A DNA stretch of 22,722 nt. Source: Nitrospinota bacterium (GTDB taxonomy: Bacteria; Nitrospinota; Nitrospinia; UBA9942; JAHJSF01). Each line of letters opens with the position of its first letter. The stretch's first letter is position 1. A program made the position numbers and the translations under genes. Below, piece by piece: positions 1-7,626 of the stretch. The notes beneath the pieces were generated by a model, which had not been told where the DNA came from, did not search any database, and saw only the letters and a list, made by a program, of their open reading frames with translations. Location: positions 1-22,722 of the forward strand of contig JAHJSF010000030.1 in the NCBI GenBank assembly GCA_018830405.1. Direction: 5' to 3'.

Positions 1-2
1 AA

Positions 3-176
3 CTCATTCTCCTGACAGACCACAAAATTGTCGATTCGGCAATCAGGTTGAACAGGAAAATCGAACATAAGCTGGGCGGGGGGGTGATGAGACTTCTTTT
101 TACGGTAGCCAAGAAAATAAGTAGGCATATGGTTTCTCTAAAACCAATTATTAACAGTCCTCTTTACCCAGACTGA
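3..176 (+). CDS. C-terminal fragment of an unidentified protein (cut by window edge)
   Basis: An open frame enters from the left edge and runs 57 codons to TGA at 174-176. The peptide is basic and mostly helical-looking, with a short hydrophobic stretch (VMRLLFTVAKKI) and a C-terminal LKPIINSPLYPD. I do not recognise the family. It would converge on the minus-strand polysaccharide deacetylase gene that ends at 251, leaving a 74-base gap in which I see no clear terminator. Codon choice (ATA, AGG, AGA, GGG) resembles that of the neighbouring genes. A 57-codon open frame can arise by chance, so this call is tentative. Confidence 0.4.
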   Translation, partial: LILLTDHKIVDSAIRLNRKIEHKLGGGVMRLLFTVAKKISRHMVSLKPIINSPLYPD

Positions 177-250
177 AAGATAAACAAACATCCTTGTTAA
201 TTCTATGCCGGAGGGCCCTTTTTATCAAGCCAGACAAAATAAGGAGACAG

Positions 251-1201
251 CTAACGGGAAAAGAGGCGATAGACCCTGCTTAAGGTACTATTAGAGTAGA
301 CCAGCCCCCTCTTTATAAACTTCATCTTCCCCCCGCTGCTGGATACCCTGGGGATAGCCATCCTATCGCTGTCAACCGTAACGGTTCCCGCCTCGGTAGT
401 ATAGCAGGCGGAGTAACCAGCCTTGGCGGCCAGCTCGATAGAAAGTTCATTATACTCTCCCCAAGGCCAACAGAGGTGAGTTGGGCTAACACCTATCTCG
501 GTCGATATCCTATCCCGTGATTCAGCCAGCTCACCCATTATCCTCTTCTCCATCTCCTCATCGCTCTCCCAACTACCCACATTGGGGGAGAAGGATCGAG
601 AGACGAGTCCGCTTTTAACTGGATATATCCCTTCTCCTAAAGCTACCCCCGGCAGAGGAGAGCTATATACCCAACGGCTATCCTCTTTCAATATCCCTGA
701 GGACTTGTCATCCGAGAAGACCTTGCGATGGGTAACACCATGAGATTGAACCGAGACAAGACCGCTCTCCTGCATCTCCCTAAGTTCGTCCCAGGTAAGA
801 AACTGACTCCTATCACCAGCCAAGGCATTTAAATGGCCGTCGGCAACGGTTAGCGGTCTATCCAGTATTGATATATCGGCCACCTCGTCTATCCTCTTTC
901 TAACCAGCCTTTTATCCCAAATATTTCCGGTTGAGACAAAAATGGTTGCCTTTATATTATATTTTTTAAGTATCGGATAGGCATAGACGAAATTATCAAA
1001 CCAGCCGTCATCAAAGGTGATGGCCACCCCCGGTCTGTCCAGTTTAACTTTGCCGTCGATATAGGCAAGAAGTTCATCAAGGGAAAGGATCGTGTATCTC
1101 TTTTTGAGGTACTTCATCTGCCACTCAAAAAGGTCAAGGGTGACATCAGGCGCAGGTGAGGCAGGATAGATACGATGATAGTAGAGAATATAGGCAGACA
1201 T
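251..1201 (-). CDS. Polysaccharide deacetylase family protein (NodB fold, CE4)
   Basis: A 316-residue protein with the carbohydrate esterase 4 signature. TFDDG lies at residues 62-66, giving the catalytic and metal Asp pair. The metal-binding SHGVTH lies at 153-158 and a late CWPWGEYN motif stands where the third family motif is expected. There is no signal peptide or membrane segment, so it probably acts in the cytoplasm or on lipid-linked sugar at the inner face. Family members remove N-acetyl groups from sugars; here the substrate is probably a lipopolysaccharide or other surface-glycan precursor, inferred only from the neighbours. It is the last gene of the minus-strand glycan operon, 6 bases after the GT4 gene. 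About 50 residues between the two motifs (roughly 95-150) form an insertion relative to short NodB domains. Confidence 0.85.
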   Translation of the reverse strand: MSAYILYYHRIYPASPAPDVTLDLFEWQMKYLKKRYTILSLDELLAYIDGKVKLDRPGVAITFDDGWFDNFVYAYPILKKYNIKATIFVSTGNIWDKRLVRKRIDEVADISILDRPLTVADGHLNALAGDRSQFLTWDELREMQESGLVSVQSHGVTHRKVFSDDKSSGILKEDSRWVYSSPLPGVALGEGIYPVKSGLVSRSFSPNVGSWESDEEMEKRIMGELAESRDRISTEIGVSPTHLCWPWGEYNELSIELAAKAGYSACYTTEAGTVTVDSDRMAIPRVSSSGGKMKFIKRGLVYSNSTLSRVYRLFSR

Positions 1202-1207
1202 GATAAT

Positions 1208-2368
1208 TTATTCACCTCTCTTTAGGTCAACAATCTCTTGGTAGAGAGACAACACCTTGTCAACATGGGTATCGATGGTATATTGTTTGGAAAGTTCTAT
1301 CCCCTTCTCTCTCATATCCAGTCTCTTTGACTTGTCCAAGAGATAGGCTATGTTCTCGGCAATCTCAGTTTCATCGGTCGGGTCATTAAGTAGGAGGGCG
1401 TTCTCTTTATCGGCCACAATATCGGAAAAACCGTTTATCCTGCTCGTAATAACAGGGAGGCCGGAGGCCATCGCCTCAAGACAGACATTAGCAAAGGGGT
1501 CGTATACGGTTGGGTGTACCAAGATATCTGCCCCATGATAAAAGGGGAGCAAATCGCCCTGCTTACCGGCAAAGATAACCCTGCCTTTAAGTTTTAAATT
1601 ATCAACAATTGCCTCAAATGGTCTCTTATTGCCGCCGCCAACAATCAAAAGCTTAAGGTCATCCCTATTGATCTTGGCCATCCCCTTTAGGAGATACTCA
1701 AGCCCCTTCAAGGGGAAGTTAGTAGCCACAAAGAGGAGGAGAATTTCACCATCACCTATCCTATACCTACCCCGGATCGTTCCTCTGTCGCCCCCTAGGC
1801 TATCCGGATGGAAGACAGATAAATCAACCCCATTATGTATCACGCGGACAGAATCGGGTGGAACGTTATACACATTCAAGATATCCCGTTTAACCTTTTC
1901 AGAGACGGCCATAACAAACCTGTGATTCCCCTTTTTGTAACCCAATCCCTCAACATATCGGGAGACCCAATGGGCCGGAGAAATAGTTCGTCTGGCAAAT
2001 TTTAAACCTCTTAAAAAATTGTTTTTTATGGGGGCAAGGGATTCCCTGATATATATCTTATGTACCCCTCCCCCTGACCGTATCAGATCCTGCCGGACAA
2101 TCCGGCTAAATCCTTGAACGATATCATATTGATTGTCTCTATTGACATTGAAGGTGAAGAGGGCAAACGAAAGATCTTTGCCCATACGGCCGAGGTTTAT
2201 AAGCGGAACCTTATGGGTTACTGCCCCAAGGGGTGGTTCTAAGCTGAATCTTGAGGCAAAGATATGAACCTCATGCCCCCTTTTTAAAAGCCCCTTTGTA
2301 AGATTAACAATATAGCGCTCTGTTCCTCCGTATGAGGAATACTTGTTATGGACGAGGGCTATTTTCAT
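1208..2368 (-). CDS. Glycosyltransferase family 4, WaaG-like LPS core transferase
   Basis: A 386-residue GT-B glycosyltransferase. The N-terminal acceptor domain opens with MKIALVHNKYSSYGGTERY, and the GGTERY loop is typical of GT4 enzymes. RSGGGVHKIYI at 98-107 strongly recalls the RAGGGVH region of WaaG/RfaG-type lipopolysaccharide core glucosyltransferases. NGVD is at 179-182. The nucleotide-sugar site follows, with VHPTVYDPFANVCLEAMASG at about 284-303, where the E-x7-E pattern is partly altered: D290 replaces the first Glu and E298 is kept. No membrane segment is seen, so it is probably peripheral at the inner membrane. It starts 9 bases after the O-antigen ligase gene and ends 6 bases before the deacetylase gene. 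GT4 membership is firm; the sugar transferred is not known. Confidence 0.88.
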   Translation of the reverse strand: MKIALVHNKYSSYGGTERYIVNLTKGLLKRGHEVHIFASRFSLEPPLGAVTHKVPLINLGRMGKDLSFALFTFNVNRDNQYDIVQGFSRIVRQDLIRSGGGVHKIYIRESLAPIKNNFLRGLKFARRTISPAHWVSRYVEGLGYKKGNHRFVMAVSEKVKRDILNVYNVPPDSVRVIHNGVDLSVFHPDSLGGDRGTIRGRYRIGDGEILLLFVATNFPLKGLEYLLKGMAKINRDDLKLLIVGGGNKRPFEAIVDNLKLKGRVIFAGKQGDLLPFYHGADILVHPTVYDPFANVCLEAMASGLPVITSRINGFSDIVADKENALLLNDPTDETEIAENIAYLLDKSKRLDMREKGIELSKQYTIDTHVDKVLSLYQEIVDLKRGE

Positions 2369-2377
2369 ATTCTAGGT

Positions 2378-3625
2378 TTAGGATATCTTTTCTTTAAGGG
2401 AGGCCCCGGCCGCAAAGATAAGACCGGTCACCAGCCATAGAACCATGGCCACCTCAGAATCGGTGAAGGAACTTTCAAATAGGCCGGCACCATGAAAGGC
2501 TGTTATCCCCCCCAAACCGCCCAATATAAGCCCTTTAATAAAATAGTCATCATCGGAGACATTCAGGTAAATGGTAAAACCCTCCCTAAAAAGGACAACC
2601 CAAATATATATAAAGGCAAGCAGGCCTACGACGCCACCGGTTGCCGCCTGATGGATGAGATTGTTATGGGCGTGGTTACTTATAACCGGGTCAACCTCAA
2701 CATAGGGGCTGACCGCCTGAGGCCAGTTATCAGTCCCTACTCCGGTTATAGGATTGGCTTTAAATACCTTTAATCCCACCCGCCAAATAAAGTAGCGAGG
2801 GTTACTCTCGGTCCGGGTAGTAGCTTGGGCAATAGAGTAGGCCCGAGTCCTAAATTGCGGGAGATAAAGGAGGGCCATAAAGGCCAACAAAAGGGCCAGG
2901 CAGGCCATTGTTACCTTTCTTTTTCCGGCGGCCAGGGTCATCAAAAATAGAGCCCCCAAAAATCCTAGCCAAGAGCTCCTGGTTTGAGAAAAGAGAAGGG
3001 CTGCCGTAGATAACAAAAATACAATAATATATAAAAAACTCTCCTTATAATTTGTAAGTTTTTCATCCCTCCCTGCTGCTTCCCGGGTAAATAAGAGTAA
3101 CGAAAGAGATAAAAATATACTAAAGAGCAAAACCTCGGCATAGGTCAGGTGGTGGTCAAAAAAACCGATGGCGTCACCGGTAATAATCTTTTCCCCAACC
3201 GGCCTTATAATATCCAGTCCTCCCAAAAACCCTTGGGTAATACCGTAGACAGACGCTACCACCGCCCCCCCCAACAATGCATAGACAAGCTTCTTGATAG
3301 TATCCGTATCGTTTATAAAGGTAACTGTGGCGAAGAAGATAAGCATAATCCAATGATTATGTATTATGGAAATCAAGTTTCTAAAAACACCACCGCCAAA
3401 AAGAGAGGACAGAGCCAAGGCTGCCAGGTAATAGAGCATCGGTCTGGTCATCGGAGTATCGGCTATGATAATCCTCTTCTCTTTAATCATAAGGACTATC
3501 CAATATATAATAATGACTCCAAGCCCTATTTGGGATGAAGAGATAGATAGAGAGGCAGAAAAAGCAACCAGATAGAAACAGGCCTTCATCCAGCCACTTA
3601 AGGGATATACTTCTTTCTTAATCAT
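2378..3625 (-). CDS. O-antigen ligase family membrane protein (Wzy_C / WaaL-like)
   Basis: A polytopic inner-membrane protein of about 415 residues with around ten hydrophobic segments. A periplasmic loop follows QTRSSWLG (about 216-223), the conserved Arg region of the family. The signature ITGVGTDNWPQ is at about 295-305 and SNHAHNNLIHQAATGG at about 318-333, placing the His residues expected of O-antigen ligases and polymerases. WaaL enzymes join undecaprenyl-linked O-antigen to lipid A-core in the periplasm; Wzy polymerases share the fold, so polymerase activity is the main alternative. The longest frame starts with GTG at 3631. I prefer ATG at 3625, because the AAGGAAG ribosome site is well spaced only for it. 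The gene lies 27 bases after the heptosyltransferase gene. Confidence 0.85.
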   Translation of the reverse strand: MIKKEVYPLSGWMKACFYLVAFSASLSISSSQIGLGVIIIYWIVLMIKEKRIIIADTPMTRPMLYYLAALALSSLFGGGVFRNLISIIHNHWIMLIFFATVTFINDTDTIKKLVYALLGGAVVASVYGITQGFLGGLDIIRPVGEKIITGDAIGFFDHHLTYAEVLLFSIFLSLSLLLFTREAAGRDEKLTNYKESFLYIIVFLLSTAALLFSQTRSSWLGFLGALFLMTLAAGKRKVTMACLALLLAFMALLYLPQFRTRAYSIAQATTRTESNPRYFIWRVGLKVFKANPITGVGTDNWPQAVSPYVEVDPVISNHAHNNLIHQAATGGVVGLLAFIYIWVVLFREGFTIYLNVSDDDYFIKGLILGGLGGITAFHGAGLFESSFTDSEVAMVLWLVTGLIFAAGASLKEKIS

Positions 3626-3652
3626 CAACACTTCCTTCCGTTTCTTCCTGAT

Positions 3653-4657
3653 TTATTTTAAAGACATCTCTTTAATTTTATCCGCAACCTCACCAGCCTT
3701 TAGGCTACGGATACACTCACAAATTAGACCATTAGTACACTTATTACATTCTTTATCCAGGACAATAAAACCGGCCCTCTCACCAAGCGGGGCCCACCTC
3801 CCGGGATGAATCGGCCGCATCGGTGCATATAACCCAACCGCAACCTTCCCTAGGGCAGATGCTATATGGAGTGGCCCCGTACTGGCCGCAATCAGTCCGT
3901 CGGCAGCATTTATAAAACTTATAAGTTCGGCCAAGGTCAATTTCCCGGTAAGGCCTGTAATCTCCCCTTTCATTCTAGCAAGAAATTCGGCCATTTCTTC
4001 TCCTTCATTGGCCGTTCCGGTAATAAATATCTTATACCTATCCTCGGGGAGAATCTTTACCAATTGTTCAAAGTTATCCAACCCCCACTCCCTGGCACTC
4101 CCCCTCGTCTTGGGGTGGAGGATAAGATTGAATTGATCCTTTGAGAGGAGAGAGGATATCTCTTCCGGCAGCTTACCTATCCTTTCAAGGCCATAATATT
4201 TATATATCTCGTCCCGCCCATACAGCCTCTTTATCCCCAAAGGGGCCAGGAGTTTGATATTTAGCTGTGATTCGTGGAGATTAGACCTGGTGCGGCTGTA
4301 AAATGAAAGACGATTACACCTTAAGAGATGGTAGACCCGTCTGGCCGTCCCTATTCTGAGGGGAATGGCCGCTAACTTGGCCATAGAGGCAATCTCCCTC
4401 CTTGGAAAGACATGGATAATCACATCGGCCTGAAGGGAGCGAATCTGTTCAACCTGCTCCGAACGGGGGAGGGTCTTCAGGCTATCCCAACTTAGAAAAC
4501 TATCTATATGTATAGAGGCATCAACAACCGGCCTGACATAATCTTGCCCGAGAAAAATAATTTCAGCGTTGGGATATTTTTCCTTTAATATCCCGGCCAT
4601 CGGCAAAGTTAGGATTACATCCCCTATACTGTCGGTTCTGCTTATGATTATACGCAA
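3653..4657 (-). CDS. Glycosyltransferase family 9, LPS heptosyltransferase-like
   Basis: A 334-residue GT-B enzyme of the ADP-heptose:LPS heptosyltransferase family. The N-terminus MRIIISRTDSIGDVILTLP has the catalytic-type Asp of the IGD motif at residue 13. The C-terminal nucleotide-sugar site shows STGPLHIASALG at 259-270, followed by LYAPMRPIHPGRW. A Cys cluster near the C-terminus (C304, C307, then C-E-C at about 313-315) matches the Cys-rich tail of many WaaC/WaaF/WaaQ homologues. It probably adds heptose to the lipopolysaccharide inner core at the cytoplasmic face of the inner membrane; which heptose cannot be told. A dispersed hairpin repeat separates it from the upstream GT2 gene by 96 bases, the second-largest gap in this operon. 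Confidence 0.9.
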   Translation of the reverse strand: MRIIISRTDSIGDVILTLPMAGILKEKYPNAEIIFLGQDYVRPVVDASIHIDSFLSWDSLKTLPRSEQVEQIRSLQADVIIHVFPRREIASMAKLAAIPLRIGTARRVYHLLRCNRLSFYSRTRSNLHESQLNIKLLAPLGIKRLYGRDEIYKYYGLERIGKLPEEISSLLSKDQFNLILHPKTRGSAREWGLDNFEQLVKILPEDRYKIFITGTANEGEEMAEFLARMKGEITGLTGKLTLAELISFINAADGLIAASTGPLHIASALGKVAVGLYAPMRPIHPGRWAPLGERAGFIVLDKECNKCTNGLICECIRSLKAGEVADKIKEMSLK

Positions 4658-4681
4658 ATTTCCTCCGCCTCACTTTTCTTA

Positions 4682-4797
4682 TAAAGAGTGTCATAACTTC
4701 GCATGCCTTTGTTGCTCCTCAGTTCGTCACTGCGGCGTATGCTGAAATACGCCTCACTCCTCACTTTTGTCGCGCCTCGGTCTACTTTGTTCTGACC
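4682..4797 (-). repeat. Hairpin repeat family, copy 1 (inverted relative to the 11.0-kb copy)
   Basis: About 116 bases that match, as reverse complement and nearly end to end, the sequence at 10974-11092. Read on the minus strand it runs TCAGAACAAAGTAG, a GAGGAGTGAG block, a hairpin GGCGTAT-TTCAGC-ATACGCC (plus-strand 4734-4753), GAGGAGCAACAAAGGC, then GTTATGAC. It fills the gap between the GT2 and GT9 genes and runs into the 3' end of the GT2 coding sequence. The stem abuts the GT2 stop codon and has no T-tract, so it might shield an mRNA 3' end rather than terminate. Confidence 0.85.
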
Positions 4798-5563
4798 CTC
4801 CACGCGTAGTTCCATTCATAATAAGCTCTCTAAGTTTTACATACTTCAAAAAGGTGGCCTGGGCCGATATGACGCTTATCACTAGACCATAGTAGCCGTC
4901 AAGAAAACCAAGTTTAACTACATAATCCCTGAAAAATTTCCAAAGTGGGTTCAACACTATCATCAGGAGAGGAGCACTCTTCCCGTTTCTTAAGGCGGTA
5001 GCCGCCCCTATATCGGTAAATTTATTTACCTGGTCGATATGGCCCCTTATAGAGTAGTAGGAATAATGGAGGAGATCTCCCTTAAGGAAATGGGTGGTTG
5101 AGCCGGCTTGGAGCAGGAACTTATCATGCGGATTATTCCCCTGCCAACTCCCTTTCCGTCTATCCCATAAACGGAGCTTACGGTCAGGATACCACCCGAG
5201 ATGCCTTATCCATTGACCGCAGTAATTAGTCAGGCGGTTAAAATAGTAGCCGTCATATTTCCAGCTATCCTTCACCTCCATAATGGAAGATTTAAGCTCA
5301 TCCGATAGAGCCTCGTCCGCATCAAGGGAGAGGACGTGGTCATAGGCTGCTTGGGCGGCAGCCCAATTCTTCTGCTCTATATGCCCCTCAAATTTATATT
5401 TAATAAAGCGAACACCATACTTCTGGCAAATCTCTTCTGTCTTATCTTTAGAGAAGGAATCAACCACAACAATTTCATCCGCCACCCCACGCAGAGATTC
5501 GAGGCAACGGCCGATATTTCTCTCCTCGTTATAGGTTATGATTACCGCCGATATCTTATTCAT
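4754..5563 (-). CDS. Glycosyltransferase family 2, WaaE/KdtX-like
   Basis: A 269-residue GT-A enzyme. It starts NKISAVIITYNEERNIGRCLESL, then VADEIVVVDSFSKDKT, and has the metal-binding LSLDADE at about 78-84. Spacing and sequence resemble the WaaE/KdtX subfamily of lipopolysaccharide core beta-1,4-glucosyltransferases, with the typical WYPDRKLRLW, HDKF and HYSY segments. No clear transmembrane segment is present. The gene begins 3 bases after the dut stop with no obvious Shine-Dalgarno, so translation is probably coupled. The last 13 residues (SEQSRPRRDKSEE) and the TGA are encoded inside the hairpin repeat at 4682-4797, so the native C-terminus was apparently replaced by repeat sequence. 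GT2 membership is firm; the acceptor is inferred. Confidence 0.88.
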   Translation of the reverse strand: MNKISAVIITYNEERNIGRCLESLRGVADEIVVVDSFSKDKTEEICQKYGVRFIKYKFEGHIEQKNWAAAQAAYDHVLSLDADEALSDELKSSIMEVKDSWKYDGYYFNRLTNYCGQWIRHLGWYPDRKLRLWDRRKGSWQGNNPHDKFLLQAGSTTHFLKGDLLHYSYYSIRGHIDQVNKFTDIGAATALRNGKSAPLLMIVLNPLWKFFRDYVVKLGFLDGYYGLVISVISAQATFLKYVKLRELIMNGTTRGGSEQSRPRRDKSEE

Positions 5564-5566
5564 AGG

Positions 5567-6013
5567 TCAGCTGTTTTTAAGGTTGGAAGAGCCAAAGCCT
5601 TTGTCATGTCTATCCGATGAGGCAAGTTCCCCATTATCCACTTCAACAATATTCCAGTCACTAACCGGTATCGGGACAAGCTGGGCTATCTTATCCCCTC
5701 GCCGAATGGCAAAATCATCGGTCGAGTTATTTCTCATGACAATCTTAATCTCCCCTCGATAGCCGTGGTCGATGACACCGGCATAGGTATGCACCCCCTT
5801 AACGGCCATGGAGGAACGATCCTTGATAAACCCACCCCACCCCTCAGGAAACTCCACCGAGATAGAGGTCGGCACAAGCCCCTGCCCTTCTTTAGCTATA
5901 GTTATATCCTCAGAGGCATAGAGATCATACCCCAGATCTCCCTCATAGGCCCTGGTCGGGAGTATCCCCCCTTCCGACAGTCTCAACACCTTAAGCTCTT
6001 TAATGATTCCCAC
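5567..6013 (-). CDS. dut: Deoxyuridine triphosphatase (dUTPase)
   Basis: A 148-residue homotrimeric-type dUTPase of normal length. All five motifs are visible in order: GDLGYDLYA (1), DRSSMAVKG (2), YAGVIDHGYRGEI with the catalytic Asp (3), GDKIAQLV (4) and the Gly-rich C-terminal arm HDKGFGSS (5). The arm has DK where many homologues have TG. It hydrolyses dUTP to dUMP and pyrophosphate in the cytoplasm, keeping uracil out of DNA and feeding thymidylate synthesis. The gene just upstream encodes a dCTP deaminase that makes its substrate, so the pair forms a dCTP-to-dUMP route. The two are split by a 267-base gap holding a compound repeat. The start ATG at 6011-6013 is the first in frame. Confidence 0.95.
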   Translation of the reverse strand: MGIIKELKVLRLSEGGILPTRAYEGDLGYDLYASEDITIAKEGQGLVPTSISVEFPEGWGGFIKDRSSMAVKGVHTYAGVIDHGYRGEIKIVMRNNSTDDFAIRRGDKIAQLVPIPVSDWNIVEVDNGELASSDRHDKGFGSSNLKNS

Positions 6014-6024
6014 CTCTATGTTTT

Positions 6025-6278
6025 AGGGTCTTCGTGTCTTAGTGTGGGTCATTTTATCCTATCCCCCCTCTTTGGCAAATCCGACCACCAACTCCTCCCT
6101 TTGGCAAAGGGAGGTTGGGAGGGATTTTATAATCATAACCCACTCCATATTTCCATCTCCCGGTTTTCAAATCCCCCTTCATCCCCCTAACAACCCCCTT
6201 TTATTCCCCCTTTGTTAAGGGGGACTTGAGGGGGTTGTAATTCCCCGTTTTCTAAAGGGGGAATTTATTTAAGGCCTT
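6025..6278 (-). repeat. Compound repeat, copy A (occupied by a nested module)
   Basis: On the minus strand this begins AAGGCCTTAAATAAATTC just after the dCTP deaminase stop. It continues through GAAGGGGGATTTGAAAAC, GGGAGATGGAAATA, a Pu/Py-rich CTCCC/GGGAG block, TAGGATAAAATGACCCACAC and a tail of ACACGAAGACCCTAAAA. The same sequence, in inverted orientation, lies at 12343-12500. Copy A is longer because about 60 extra bases (the module at 6188-6240 and its junction) interrupt it. The tail resembles the 'ACACTAAGACACGAAGAC' type of intergenic repeat seen in many genomes. No open frame lies in this 267-base gap between dCTP deaminase and dut. Confidence 0.85.
6188..6240. repeat. Nested 53-bp C/G-rich palindromic module (MITE-like)
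   Basis: Perfect 10-bp terminal inverted repeats, ACAACCCCCT at 6190-6199 and AGGGGGTTGT at 6229-6238, enclose an inner hairpin CCCCCTT-TGTT-AAGGGGG at 6206-6223. The related 12.4-kb repeat copy lacks this module. The same 10-bp ends recur at 15410-15419 and 15517-15526 around a longer interior. That makes it a separable unit, probably a miniature inverted-repeat element. No recognisable target duplication is certain. Confidence 0.75.
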
Positions 6279-6280
6279 CA

Positions 6281-7438
6281 CTATATATTTTTAAAATGTT
6301 TACTCAGGGCCAACCCCTGTTTATGGTAGTGGGACCCGATATCAGCCCCATAGTATGATGATGGCGATTGAAGCATACGCTCATACTTTATCTTACAGAA
6401 TATCTGCCCATCCTCTATCCTGAAGGGGACATCGTGGGGACGAACCTCCAAGACCGCCTTGGTTCCCTTAATCTCTCCCCCTTGGCCGTAACCGAAACCG
6501 CTGTCAAAGAAACCTGCATAGTGGGTCCTAACCTCCCCAGAACCGGCATCAAACTCAACCATCTCCCCGGCCATGTCGAGAGGAACTCGAACCCTCTCCG
6601 TAGAGGCAAATATATAAAACTCCTCCGGCTCCAGAATGATATGTCTATCGGGGTGTGACATAATCGGCTCCCAATACTCCTCAACATCGTAGTGGCGTAT
6701 ATTATCAAGGTCGATAACGGCACTATTCTTCTTGGCCTTATAACCTACTATCTCCCTATCCCCAGAGGCCGAACCTATCCCTATCCCCATAAAGAGTCCC
6801 CCCTTCATAACCGCCTTGTCGGCGGGGACAGCCTGGCCGTTATCGTAGTAGAGAAGGGGATCTTTTTTATAATACGCCAGCAACTCTGAATCGGTAATCT
6901 TGGAGGCATCTACGCAATTGTCGCCACCGCTACCGGCTGTAAAGAGACGGAGCTGGTTTAAGGCCTGCCCCGCCTTAACCTTGATGGTAAACGATTTAGG
7001 GACTATCTCCATATAGAGTCCCCCCTTATAGCCCGGCTCTATATCCTCAAAACGGCAGCCGTAGTCGGTAATAACCCTGGTAAAGATATCAAGTCTCCCC
7101 GTAGAACTCTTTGGGTTGGTTCTGGCGGAAATATTAGGCGGCAGGTTGAGACTTTCGAGAAGCGGAATCAGGTAGACATTCCCCTTCTCTAATATTGCCC
7201 CGTTTGAGATATCAATCTGGTACATTTCAAGGTCGGCCACCCCCTCCATCACCCTCTCTTTGTGGGGGAGGAAACTGCTCCTTATCCTATAGCAGACAGG
7301 CCCAAGCCTTAGATCCAAGCTGGATGGTTGGATACAACTATCGTCTATGGTCAGATCAGAGGTTATATACCCCTCCCTAATAACATCCCGCAAAATATGG
7401 TCAGGCAGCACCCCGTTTGAATCAAAAAAATCGGTCAT
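6281..7438 (-). CDS. dcd: Two-domain 2'-deoxycytidine 5'-triphosphate deaminase
   Basis: A 385-residue protein, twice the length of the usual about 190-residue Dcd. The N-terminal half has SSLDLRLG (39-46), NPKSSTGRLDIFTRV (108-122), similar to the RSSLGRLGL motif, and IEPGYKGGLYMEIV (133-146), matching the IDPGWxGxxxLE catalytic segment. The C-terminal half repeats the fold, with AGEMVEFDAGSGEVRTHYAG, FFDSGFGYG and KAVLEVRPHD. This matches the tandem DCD family (Pfam DCD type) found in alphaproteobacteria and others. It should deaminate dCTP to dUTP, the substrate of Dut encoded next. It is the first gene of the minus-strand operon, behind an extended -10 promoter at 7513-7521. The ribosome site is weak. 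Alternatives such as a bifunctional dCTP deaminase/dUTPase are less likely because a separate dut is present. Confidence 0.88.
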   Translation of the reverse strand: MTDFFDSNGVLPDHILRDVIREGYITSDLTIDDSCIQPSSLDLRLGPVCYRIRSSFLPHKERVMEGVADLEMYQIDISNGAILEKGNVYLIPLLESLNLPPNISARTNPKSSTGRLDIFTRVITDYGCRFEDIEPGYKGGLYMEIVPKSFTIKVKAGQALNQLRLFTAGSGGDNCVDASKITDSELLAYYKKDPLLYYDNGQAVPADKAVMKGGLFMGIGIGSASGDREIVGYKAKKNSAVIDLDNIRHYDVEEYWEPIMSHPDRHIILEPEEFYIFASTERVRVPLDMAGEMVEFDAGSGEVRTHYAGFFDSGFGYGQGGEIKGTKAVLEVRPHDVPFRIEDGQIFCKIKYERMLQSPSSYYGADIGSHYHKQGLALSKHFKNI

Positions 7439-7479
7439 TATAGTCGATACCCGCTTATAAATTGGTTTTTCCCCACTTA

Positions 7480-7498
7480 ACCGTCTAACCTTGACGGT
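7480..7498. promoter_or_regulatory. 6-bp inverted repeat in the dcd leader
   Basis: ACCGTC (7480-7485) and GACGGT (7493-7498) are perfectly complementary with a 7-base loop. They would lie in the leader of the dcd operon transcript, about 42 bases upstream of its start codon. This could be an operator or a leader hairpin; no function is demonstrated. Confidence 0.35.
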
Positions 7499-7512
7499 CG
7501 GCTGATTCGATA

Positions 7513-7521
7513 ATTATAGCA
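7513..7521 (-). promoter_or_regulatory. Extended -10 promoter for the dcd-dut-LPS operon
   Basis: The minus strand reads TGCTATAAT, a consensus TATAAT preceded by the TGn extended -10 element. No good -35 is seen at 16-18 bases, which extended -10 promoters do not require. The predicted start near 7506 would leave a leader of about 68 bases before the ATG at 7438. It is divergent from the dacB promoter 70 bases away. Confidence 0.5.
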
Positions 7522-7590
7522 TAGAGGCTGGTCATAAATTAGCCTCCTATCCGCCTTTGAATATCTATTCCAAGGCAACGGGGGAGATGT

Positions 7591-7618
7591 TTGACATTTA
7601 TAGTCAAACAGATATAAT
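7591..7618 (+). promoter_or_regulatory. Consensus sigma-70 promoter of dacB-recJ, with an overlapping inverted repeat
   Basis: A perfect -35 (TTGACA, 7591-7596) and perfect -10 (TATAAT, 7613-7618) are separated by 16 bases. The predicted transcription start is about 7625, two bases before the dacB ATG at 7627, which implies a leaderless mRNA. TTTGAC (7590-7595) and GTCAAA (7603-7608) form a 6-bp inverted repeat across the -35 and spacer, a plausible repressor site. Confidence 0.75.
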
Positions 7619-7626
7619 CCCTGGTT

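Noticed and set aside
6188-6270. Rho-independent terminators at the CCCCC/GGGGG stems
   Set aside because: The stems are strong but not followed by T-tracts on either strand and recur as parts of larger repeats, so I call them repeat modules.
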